From contig JACNKY010000357.1 of the NCBI GenBank assembly GCA_014381795.1, forward strand, positions 1-5,022: DNA of 5,022 bases. The letters are read 5' to 3'. The translations under genes and the position numbers were made by a program. This DNA is from Pseudomonadota bacterium. GTDB taxonomy: Bacteria > SAR324 > NAC60-12. Positions 1 through 4,964 of the stretch are shown here, one piece after another. Position 1 is the first letter of the stretch, and every line of letters begins with the position of its first letter. A model generated the notes under the pieces. That model did not search any database. It was not told the origin of the DNA and saw only the letters and a list, made by a program, of their open reading frames with translations.

Positions 1-232
1 CACCGTCGCCTTTGGTCCAAAACACGATAATTCAACCGAAGCTCTGCAGATGCTTGAACAAAAATTGGTCAACACTGTGAAAAATTCTGCTGAATTCCGG
101 AAGCTGCTTTTTGATTTATTAGCCGATCAGGAGCGTTGTCTTGAATTGGGGCGGCAGTCGAGGGTATTTGTTGAATCTCAAGCGGGAGCAGCGGAGTTGT
201 GCGTTCCTTTGCTGATGAAAGATTTGTCATAG
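1..232 (+). CDS. waaA: 3' end of a probable Kdo transferase (WaaA/KdtA)
   Basis: Only the last 76 residues are present; the reading frame enters from the left edge at base 2 and stops at TAG 230-232. The visible part starts TVAFGPKHDNSTEALQ, which fits the 'V.FGP...N..EA' segment near the C-terminus of GT-B glycosyltransferases of the Kdo-transferase family. It is followed by the usual helical tail with 'LLADQERCLELGRQSR', matching the family's 'LL.D...r..lG..Ar' ending. By family knowledge the enzyme adds Kdo from CMP-Kdo to lipid A precursor at the inner membrane, which implies a lipopolysaccharide-bearing cell. The N-terminal acceptor domain and catalytic residues lie outside the window, so another GT-B glycosyltransferase is possible. 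The gene converges on comF, with 33 bases between the stop codons. Confidence 0.68.
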   Translation, partial: TVAFGPKHDNSTEALQMLEQKLVNTVKNSAEFRKLLFDLLADQERCLELGRQSRVFVESQAGAAELCVPLLMKDLS

Positions 233-265
233 ATTGTTGCTGTTTCAGCTGTATATCTTGAACAG

Positions 266-1054
266 CTAATTCTGAGAATCCCACATTTTCCTGCACAAGA
301 CTAATGCTCCGACTTTGTCTGCGCCTGCTTCTTTGAAGCATCGCGCAGCGGCATTCAGCGTAGAGCCGGACGTCATTACGTCATCCAGCAACAATATATT
401 TTTATCCCGTACATCCGCTAAAGCAGAAAACGCATCTTCAAGATTTGTTTTTCTTTCGGCCAGAGGAAGTTCTGTTTGAGGACGTGTGGCACGTGTTCGT
501 CTCAACCAGTCTGGATGAATCTCCGGAGAATTTTTTCTGAGATTTTTTCGTAAATGATATGCCAGCAAAAGAGACTGATTGAAGCCACGTTTGCGCAGCC
601 GTGAAGAATGAAGAGGAATCGGAACGATAGAATCATATTTTTCCAGCCATGTGCTGTTTTGAAAACTGAGTGCTAAAAGTCGGCCTAAGAGCGGAGATAA
701 ATGTTCCTGTCCAAAAAATTTAAGTTGTAAAATCCAATGCCGAATTATCTCATTGTAGGCAAATCCACTTCGGGACTCAGCTAAATCCCAGTCGTCCTCT
801 ATACATTCCTGACAAGCGACGCGGTCCGGTTCGGCAGTGTGGCTTCCACATTGGCGGCAGTGAAAAAGAGGATCTGTCCAGGGAAGATCAAGCAGACAAT
901 TTGAACAGAGAAACGGAGAAGCGGGATCGAGATAAGTTTTTCCACCCAGCACTATACCGCATTTCCAGCAGAGCGGTGGCAGTAATTGACGCGTCCAGCG
1001 CAACCATCCGGGTGGCGGAGAGGGATGTCTTAGAGATTGAACAAATTCCTTCAT
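266..1054 (-). CDS. comF: ComF family phosphoribosyltransferase-like protein
   Basis: The protein has 262 residues, normal for ComF/GntX-type proteins. The N-terminal third carries a double zinc-finger-like arrangement of Cys pairs: C29/C32, C50/C53, C66/C69 and C81/C84. The C-terminal part is a type I phosphoribosyltransferase fold, with the family signature VPIPLHSSRLRKRGFNQS at residues 144-161 and the PRPP-binding loop LLLDDVMTSGS at 221-231. ComF proteins are linked to DNA uptake and natural transformation in Gram-positive and some Gram-negative bacteria; the exact reaction is not settled. ATG 1052-1054 is chosen because a TGA stands directly upstream in frame. There is no convincing Shine-Dalgarno sequence ahead of it. 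It lies alone on the - strand, downstream of the XRE-cupin gene across a 125-base gap, and it converges on waaA. I see no functional link to the sulfur genes. The family call is very safe. Confidence 0.93.
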   Translation of the reverse strand: MKEFVQSLRHPSPPPGWLRWTRQLLPPLCWKCGIVLGGKTYLDPASPFLCSNCLLDLPWTDPLFHCRQCGSHTAEPDRVACQECIEDDWDLAESRSGFAYNEIIRHWILQLKFFGQEHLSPLLGRLLALSFQNSTWLEKYDSIVPIPLHSSRLRKRGFNQSLLLAYHLRKNLRKNSPEIHPDWLRRTRATRPQTELPLAERKTNLEDAFSALADVRDKNILLLDDVMTSGSTLNAAARCFKEAGADKVGALVLCRKMWDSQN

Positions 1055-1073
1055 TCAGCTTTTGGGAGGGCAA

Positions 1074-1102
1074 TGTGGTATTTTAGTTTTGCCACACTTT
1101 TT
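1074..1102 (+). terminator. Terminator-like hairpin with T tract, orientation unexplained
   Basis: TGTGGT (1074-1079) pairs with GCCACA (1091-1096), five Watson-Crick pairs plus one wobble, with an 11-base AT-rich loop. It is followed by CTTTTT on the + strand. It reads as a weak terminator in the + direction, but the genes on both sides (comF and the XRE-cupin regulator) run on the - strand, where no U tract follows. It could stop antisense transcription or may be chance. The rest of the 1055-1179 gap shows nothing else I can support. Confidence 0.22.
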
Positions 1103-1179
1103 CAGACCTATCTCTTTGGTCGAAATGACATGTTGCGGTTAATTTTTAATATCCTTCGATAATTCAAGACTCACAAGTT

Positions 1180-1752
1180 CTAAAGTAAATTAACCATAAA
1201 TCCATGCGCGACACCCTCGCCTTCATTTTTCAGACGGTGCGGAACATCAGTCCTGAAACGCAGAGTTTCGCCGGTACAAACGTCCTGTGTTTCTTCACCG
1301 ACAATTACACTTAAATGTCCTGTGCAGAGCGTTACACTTTCCAGACTTCCGGTGCCATGTGACTCAGAAGCCAGTTCTGCGCCCGGTTCAGCCGTAAACT
1401 CATACCACTGAACAGTAGAAACTGAGTTAAGTGTACCGAGGATTCTCAAGCGGAAATGACTGTCTTCGCTGATCACTTCTGGAGTTGCGTTCTGGCTTAA
1501 CTTTTCAAAACACGTTGTCCCTTCCTTCGCCGCAAGTAAATCCTCCAAAGGACTTTCAAGAGCTTGGGTGATACGCCAAATTGTGGCTAAAGTCGGGTTG
1601 CTGCGGTCACGTTCGATTTGGGAAAGAATTGATTTTGAGACTCCGGACTTGCTGGCTAACTGCTCCAGTGTAAGATTGTGTTGGAGTCTTAAACGTTGTA
1701 TTTCTTGACCGACTTTTGGGGGCGCTTCCAGAGTTGTATTGTTTGCTTGCAT
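1180..1752 (-). CDS. XRE helix-turn-helix / cupin transcriptional regulator (SutR-like architecture)
   Basis: The protein has 190 residues, the usual length for HTH-cupin regulators. Residues about 14-69 are a classic HTH_3/XRE domain (LRLQHNLTLEQLASKSGVSK, then SQIERDRSNPTLATIWRIT). After a linker, residues about 113-188 form a small C-terminal cupin barrel, with H132...E138...G145 and DVPH at 169-172 as the recognisable parts of the two cupin motifs; the first motif has one His rather than HxH. Cupins in such regulators sense a small ligand or metal, here unknown. E. coli SutR (YdcN), a regulator of sulfur use, has the same architecture. The gene is divergent from the carrier/MoeB/JAMM-PLP genes, so I infer that it controls them and itself through the 1753-1929 region. 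The start at 1752 gives the normal short N-terminal arm; no clear ribosome binding site is seen. Confidence 0.9.
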   Translation of the reverse strand: MQANNTTLEAPPKVGQEIQRLRLQHNLTLEQLASKSGVSKSILSQIERDRSNPTLATIWRITQALESPLEDLLAAKEGTTCFEKLSQNATPEVISEDSHFRLRILGTLNSVSTVQWYEFTAEPGAELASESHGTGSLESVTLCTGHLSVIVGEETQDVCTGETLRFRTDVPHRLKNEGEGVAHGFMVNLL

Positions 1753-1814
1753 GAATTTTCTAAGAAGATAAAAAATTAAGCTTAAGTGTAATCATGTTTA
1801 TTTTGCTTGCATGA
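1742..1814. repeat. 13-base direct repeat, copies 60 bases apart, one over the regulator start codon
   Basis: TTTGCTTGCATGA occurs exactly at 1742-1754 and 1802-1814. On the - strand the first copy contains the start of the regulator (ATGCAAGCAAAC, residues MQAN). The second copy reads ATGCAAGCAAAATAA, a four-codon mini-ORF (MQAK, stop) upstream of it. The repeat could be a paired operator for autoregulation, a remnant of a small tandem duplication of the gene start, or a leader peptide. The second copy also forms the right arm of the inverted repeat at 1789-1817. Confidence 0.6.
1776..1785. promoter_or_regulatory. 10-base perfect palindrome TTAAGCTTAA
   Basis: A perfect palindrome lies 24 bases upstream of the regulator start codon, within AT-rich sequence. 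It is short enough to arise by chance in such composition, but it sits in the same block as two longer inverted repeats, so it may be part of a regulator-binding region. Confidence 0.3.
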
Positions 1815-1817
1815 TTA
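1789..1817. promoter_or_regulatory. Candidate operator: 8-base inverted repeat with 13-base spacer
   Basis: TAATCATG (1789-1796) and CATGATTA (1810-1817) are perfect inverted copies with centres 21 bases apart, about two helical turns. That geometry suits a dimer contacting one DNA face. It lies between the divergent XRE-cupin gene and the sulfur operon, so the regulator is the natural candidate to bind it. Binding is inferred only. Confidence 0.45.
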
Positions 1818-1819
1818 AC

Positions 1820-1842
1820 ATAAAATGATATATTCATTTTAT
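1820..1842. promoter_or_regulatory. Candidate operator: 9-base inverted repeat with 5-base spacer
   Basis: ATAAAATGA (1820-1828) and TCATTTTAT (1834-1842) are perfect inverted copies around a 5-base spacer. The right arm overlaps the place where a -35 box would lie for the TATAAT at 1858-1863, a typical position for a repressor site. The sequence is AT-rich, so a chance origin is less excluded than for a mixed-base repeat. Confidence 0.45.
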
Positions 1843-1857
1843 CGGATTATTGTTTAA

Positions 1858-1889
1858 TATAATAAACCTGTCCGCTATTTGAGTATAAT
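1858..1889 (+). promoter_or_regulatory. Promoter region of the sulfur operon with two TATAAT boxes
   Basis: Two exact TATAAT hexamers occur, at 1858-1863 and 1884-1889. The downstream one would start transcription near 1895 and leave a leader of about 35 bases before the carrier gene. Neither has a good -35 box: 17 bases ahead of the second stands AATAAA, and about 19 bases ahead of the first stands TTCATT. A weak -35 next to inverted repeats suggests regulated, perhaps activator-aided, expression. I see no riboswitch-like structure in the short leader. Confidence 0.5.
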
Positions 1890-1920
1890 AGAATTATTAA
1901 GCCATTAGCCAGACAAAAAA

Positions 1921-1927
1921 AGGAGAG
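1921..1927 (+). promoter_or_regulatory. Ribosome binding site of the sulfur-carrier gene
   Basis: AGGAGAG directly precedes the ATG at 1930, closely spaced and behind a run of A. It is the only strong Shine-Dalgarno sequence in the window, suggesting that the small carrier is made in higher amounts than the enzymes, or that other genes here start without one. Confidence 0.8.
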
Positions 1928-1929
1928 TT

Positions 1930-2226
1930 ATGGGAGTAGTCATTGAAATCCCTTCAGCACTGAAACAGTACGTAAATGATCAGGATGAAGTTGAAGTATC
2001 CGGAAGCTCGGTTGAGGAGGCTATTGGAGCCTTAGTCGCAGAGTATACTGAACTGAAAGTTAACCTGTTTGATGAAAACGGTAAAATCCGTAGTTTTATC
2101 AACGTTTATCTGAACGACGATGACATCCGCTATGCTGATGGTTTAAAAAGTGAGGTTCAGGACGGAGACTCAATTCAGATCGTACCTTCAGTTGCCGGCG
2201 GTTACTCAACTGTAAAATATAGTTAA
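1930..2226 (+). CDS. ThiS/MoaD/CysO-family sulfur carrier with masked C-terminal Gly-Gly
   Basis: The protein has 98 residues with the beta-grasp pattern of MoaD/CysO proteins: VVIEIPSALKQYV at the N-terminus, FINVYLNDDDIRY in the middle (residues 56-68), then the signature DGDSIQIVPSVAGG ending at residues 90-91. Active carriers end in Gly-Gly, which is adenylated and turned into a thiocarboxylate. Here seven residues (YSTVKYS) follow the GG, so the protein must be cut before use. In family knowledge this occurs in QbsE (Pseudomonas) and HcyS (Wolinella), where a JAMM protease removes the extra residues; such a protease is encoded two genes downstream. It precedes the E1-like gene by 10 bases and is surely co-transcribed with it. 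The neighbours favour a CysO/HcyS-like amino-acid role over molybdopterin or thiamine synthesis, as no mo- or thi- genes are seen. Confidence 0.9.
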   Translation: MGVVIEIPSALKQYVNDQDEVEVSGSSVEEAIGALVAEYTELKVNLFDENGKIRSFINVYLNDDDIRYADGLKSEVQDGDSIQIVPSVAGGYSTVKYS

Positions 2227-2236
2227 ATGGGGAAAA

Positions 2237-3394
2237 ATGAAATTAAACAATGAGGAAATCAATCGTTACAGCCGACACCTGACTTTACCTGAAGTTGGAA
2301 TGGCCGGTCAGTTGGACCTGAAAGAATCTAGTGTGCTGATGATCGGAGCCGGCGGACTCGGCTCTCCGCTCGGCATGTATCTGGGTGCGGTTGGAGTAGG
2401 AAAAATTGGACTGGTGGATTTCGACGTTGTGGATCACACCAATTTACACCGGCAAATCGCACACACGACTTCAGACGAAGGCCGTCCAAAAGTCGAATCA
2501 CTGCGCGATACTATTTTGGCGGGAAACCCGAACATCGAAGTTGAAATTCACAACATCCGTTTGGAACGTGACAATGTGCTAGAACTTTTCAAACAATATG
2601 ACATTATCGCGGATGGTTCTGACAATTTTGAGACACGTTACCTGATTAACGACGCCGCTTATTTTTCAAAAAAACCGCTGGTTTCCGCTGCCATTTTCCG
2701 CTTTCAGGGACAGATAACCATCTTTTCTCCGGAGGCAGGAGGTCCGTGTTACCGTTGTCTATATTCAGAACCTCCTCCCGCATCCCTTGTTCCCAATTGA
2801 GCGGTTGCAGGTGTCCTGGGCGTGCTCCCGGGCGTAGTTGGTTTAATTCAAGCCACAGAAGTTATTAAGCTGATTTTGGATAGAGGCGCTCCTCTGATTG
2901 GTCGTTTATTGCTCTACGACGCAATGAAAATGAATTTCAAGGAGGTGCGAGTTCGCAAAGATCCGGAATGTGTCCTCTGCGGTGATAATCCCAGCGTTAC
3001 AGAGTTGATTGATTATGAGTCTTTTTGCGATGTTCCTCTTCCGGGAGCAGAAGTTCCGGAAGAAATTGATGAAGCAGCTTATGAACTTTCTCCACAGGAA
3101 TTTAAAGCCGCCATGGATCAGGATCCTTCCGCGGTTTTGGTTGATGTACGTGAAAGTTTTGAGTGGGATATTTGCAAAATAGACGGAGCTCAGCTGCTTC
3201 CGTTAAGTAGTTTTGAACCTGCTACCAGCGGATTGGATCAGGAGGATTCGATTTATCTTTATTGTTACAAAGGGAAGCGCTCCATGCTGGCACTCAAAGA
3301 ACTCAAAAAGGCCGGTTTTAAAAAGCTTAAAAACCTGAGCGGCGGGATAGATCTCTGGGCCGAAGAAGTCGATTCAGATATGCCTCAGTACTAA
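2237..3394 (+). CDS. moeB: MoeB/MoeZ-type E1-like adenylyltransferase with rhodanese domain; in-frame TGA, probable selenoprotein
   Basis: The whole frame gives 385 residues if TGA 2798-2800 (residue 188) is read as an amino acid. Residues 1-250 are the ThiF/MoeB/HesA domain: ATP-binding GAGGLGSP at 37-44, DFDVVDHTNLHRQ at 61-73, DGSDNFETR at 126-134, and zinc-binding pairs C171/C174 and C245/C248. Residues about 283-385 are a rhodanese domain with active loop CYKGKRS (C343), as in MoeZ, MOCS3 and Uba4. The enzyme should adenylate the carrier's Gly-Gly and supply persulfide sulfur to make the thiocarboxylate. The TGA replaces the conserved Cys of the family segment VPSCAEAGVLG (VPN-TGA-AVAGVLG here; E. 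coli MoeB Cys187, ThiF Cys184). Similarity runs unbroken in the same frame on both sides, so a frameshift or decay is unlikely. The start is supported by GGGG four bases upstream and the standard N-terminus. Without recoding it would split into a 187-residue fragment and an orphan C-terminal part. A point error from TGC/TGT remains possible. Confidence 0.88.
2798..2835 (+). promoter_or_regulatory. Selenocysteine TGA codon with candidate bacterial SECIS hairpin
   Basis: TGA 2798-2800 is the recoded codon. Downstream, CCTGGG (2815-2820) pairs with CCCGGG (2827-2832), six pairs including one U-G. The apical loop is CGUGCU (2821-2826), which has a G in its first two positions and a GU step. Twenty bases lie between the TGA and the loop. 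Below the stem, U2814 is bulged and G2813-C2833, U2812-G2834 and G2811-U2835 can extend it. These features match what is known of bacterial SECIS elements bound by SelB (short stem, small loop with G, roughly 16-37 bases from UGA, bulged U in E. coli fdhF). The hairpin is within coding sequence that the protein family also constrains, so it is supportive rather than proof. Confidence 0.62.
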
Positions 3395-3400
3395 CTGGAA

Positions 3401-3420
3401 GGCGGGCAAACCTGTCCGCC
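3401..3420 (+). terminator. Strong intergenic hairpin between moeB and the JAMM-PLP gene, no T tract
   Basis: GGCGGGCA (3401-3408) pairs with TGTCCGCC (3413-3420), eight pairs with one G-U, around the loop AACC. It begins seven bases after the moeB stop and is GC-rich against AT-rich flanks. No T run follows, so it may be a partial terminator, an mRNA-stabilising or processing element that sets unequal expression within the operon, or a Rho-independent terminator of a divergent type. An AT-rich stretch follows (TAAAAT at 3440-3445), which could be a weak secondary -10 box just 12 bases before the next ATG. Confidence 0.5.
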
Positions 3421-3457
3421 GTACCTCCCAATTAAAACATAAAATTTATTCAACTTA

Positions 3458-4867
3458 ATGCAGATTCCAGCACATATTTTAGCAGAATGTCATGCGCACG
3501 GTGTGGCGGCATATCCAGAAGAAACCTGCGGTTTTATCGTGGGCAATCTAGATGATACTGAATCACTGGAAACCGTCTACCCAATGCGCAATATAATGAA
3601 CGAAATGCACAGGGAAGATCCGGAGCAGTTTCCGCGCACGGGACGGGATGGTTATATGATCGACCCCCGTGAACATATGAAATTGGAACGCTCCCTTAAA
3701 AAAGCAGGAAAACAGATCAAAGTCATCTATCACAGTCATCCGGATGTTGGTGCATATTTTTCAGAAAAGGACAAAGAGGATGCCCTCTGGAACGGAAATG
3801 CGCGTTATCCCGGAATTACGTTTTTGGTCTGTGCTACGAATAAGGGAAAACCCGGGGATGCGATTCTGGCCGATTTCAATGCCAATGAAGGCGATTTCGA
3901 CATTATCGAAATTCCGGCAAATACTGCTGAAGAATCTTATGGATTGTTAGGAGGAACTTTCGGAATCAGTGGAATTTTGCCGACACTGGATTTTATTCAC
4001 GAATGGAAAAACGGACAACGAGAAGTCGAATATGGATATTTTCGTTTTGTTCCGCCTAAACAAGTTATAAAATTTCAACAGCAATTAGCTGTCCGACATC
4101 AGTCTCGGCATGCACTCGCTTTTAGTTCCGGAAGAGCCGCTTTGCTGGAATTGCTGAGCTATTTGCAGGACTCTCGTCCTCTTACCAAGTTGAATTTTGC
4201 CTCTAGTGCAACTTTCATTACAGATGCTCTGCCCTCCTTGGAAATTTCGGCTCTGCATTTTAATTTAAACGAGCTTCCGGCAGCAGAAAAGTTTTCCGCA
4301 AAAGAGGGTGATCTAATCTTGATTGCTCCAGAAGATCTACAAAATTTTGTCAGTGAAAACGCGGAGTGGCTCGAAAAATTCAAACGACTTCGAGTTCCGG
4401 TTATTGTTTATGAAGAAGCTGCTTCTGGATCTTGGCCAACAGATGTTCAACTTGCATGGCCGAATGGTCTTACATACCGGATCACCGGTTTCGACCTTCC
4501 GGAAAGTCATGATCTGCCTTCCGGAATAGCAGGCGGTGTAATCCTGAGTAACAACGACCGGCAAATGGCAGAATTATCAGAACTGCGTAAACGGCGCGGT
4601 GCGATACTTTCGGCACGTAATGCAGCACTGTTTTGCGAAAAATTTGCTGGAAATACTGAAGATACTAAAATGAACTCCGGAAATTCCTCTGGTGTCGCAA
4701 CAGAGCCTGGCTGCGTTCATGAAGAAGCGGTGACGAAACAACTTTGCGCATGGGAGAATGCTGCTTCCGGACTCCTCTTTCCTTCAGGAATGGCAGCTAT
4801 AATGGCGGTGCTGACTCTTTTGCAGAAAAGGGAAAAAGCGCGCTGGCGCGGTGTCTGGGGTCCTTAA
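3458..4867 (+). CDS. JAMM metalloprotease fused to a two-part cystathionine gamma-synthase/MetY-type PLP protein (3' end frame-broken)
   Basis: 469 residues are read before TAA 4865-4867. Residues 1-157 are a JAMM/JAB domain of the Mec+ type: PEETCG with the upstream Glu at 21-22, and the complete zinc motif H92-S-H94-(7)-S102-x-x-D105. Residues about 168-396 begin GISGILPTLDFIHEW, then YGYFRF and HALAFSSGRAALLELL, and end GGVILSNNDRQM...RKRRGAILSARNAAL. They follow the fold order of Cys/Met-metabolism PLP enzymes but lack the catalytic lysine (ITGFDLPESHD where SATKYLSGH is usual) and the pyridine-binding Asp (VIVYEEAAS for VVVDNTFAT). Residues about 412-469 start a second PLP unit (ASGLLFPSGMAAIMAVLTLL). 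This degenerate-plus-active layout recalls yeast Str2. Expected role: trim the carrier tail, transfer carrier-bound sulfur to an activated homoserine or serine, and release the amino acid. ATG 3458 is the first start after an in-frame TAA at 3440; no Shine-Dalgarno is seen. The true gene must run past the window. Confidence 0.85.
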   Translation: MQIPAHILAECHAHGVAAYPEETCGFIVGNLDDTESLETVYPMRNIMNEMHREDPEQFPRTGRDGYMIDPREHMKLERSLKKAGKQIKVIYHSHPDVGAYFSEKDKEDALWNGNARYPGITFLVCATNKGKPGDAILADFNANEGDFDIIEIPANTAEESYGLLGGTFGISGILPTLDFIHEWKNGQREVEYGYFRFVPPKQVIKFQQQLAVRHQSRHALAFSSGRAALLELLSYLQDSRPLTKLNFASSATFITDALPSLEISALHFNLNELPAAEKFSAKEGDLILIAPEDLQNFVSENAEWLEKFKRLRVPVIVYEEAASGSWPTDVQLAWPNGLTYRITGFDLPESHDLPSGIAGGVILSNNDRQMAELSELRKRRGAILSARNAALFCEKFAGNTEDTKMNSGNSSGVATEPGCVHEEAVTKQLCAWENAASGLLFPSGMAAIMAVLTLLQKREKARWRGVWGP

Positions 4868-4964
4868 GATTAAACAGAATCCTTACAGATTGATTTCGGA
4901 CGAGCCTCCCCGAGTGAATGCTTATTTACATGAAGTCATGCGTTGGGACCTGTATCAGACAGTG
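4866..4964 (+). other. Frame-shifted continuation of the PLP domain
   Basis: After the previous frame ends in RGVWGP and TAA, the +1 frame reads KIKQNPYRLISDEPPRV and continues 33 residues to TGA 4965-4967. 'W.VVGPLY...YRL..EEP.RV' is the kind of segment that follows SGMAAI...LL in this family, so this looks like the same gene after a one-base insertion near 4860-4866. The last bases (from about 4965) give no family-like reading in any frame and end in C-rich repeats. Poor sequence at a contig end is more likely than a biological frameshift, but decay cannot be excluded. Confidence 0.45.

Noticed and set aside
247..267. Inverted repeat AGCTGT/ACAGCT between waaA and comF as a shared terminator
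   Set aside because: Six pairs with a nine-base loop, no T tract in either direction, and it overlaps the comF stop codon. Too weak to call.
888..1086. Two overlapping 61-codon open frames within the comF 5' region
   Set aside because: They lie on comF coding sequence in other frames, have no recognisable motif and no ribosome binding site.
1890..1929. SAM or other riboswitch ahead of the sulfur operon
   Set aside because: The likely leader is about 35 bases and AT-rich, too short for any known SAM riboswitch, and no conserved core is visible.
2802..2812. CGGTTGCAGGT, which resembles the apical part of the E. coli fdhF SECIS as I remember it
   Set aside because: It lies only one base after the TGA and lacks the matching 3' arm, so it cannot form the fdhF-type stem. 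The hairpin at 2815-2832 has the right distance and pairing. The match is probably chance.
2237..3394. moeB as a pseudogene split by a nonsense mutation
   Set aside because: The stop lies exactly at the conserved Cys codon, all domain motifs on both sides are intact in the same frame, and a SECIS-like hairpin follows. A random nonsense mutation would rarely hit that codon. A single-base sequencing error is still possible.
2237..3394. Assignment of the E1 and carrier to molybdopterin or thiamine synthesis
   Set aside because: No moaE, moaA/C, thiG or thiC-like gene is present. The carrier's masked tail and the JAMM-PLP partner point to amino-acid sulfur transfer, though the E1 could also serve other carriers in the cell.
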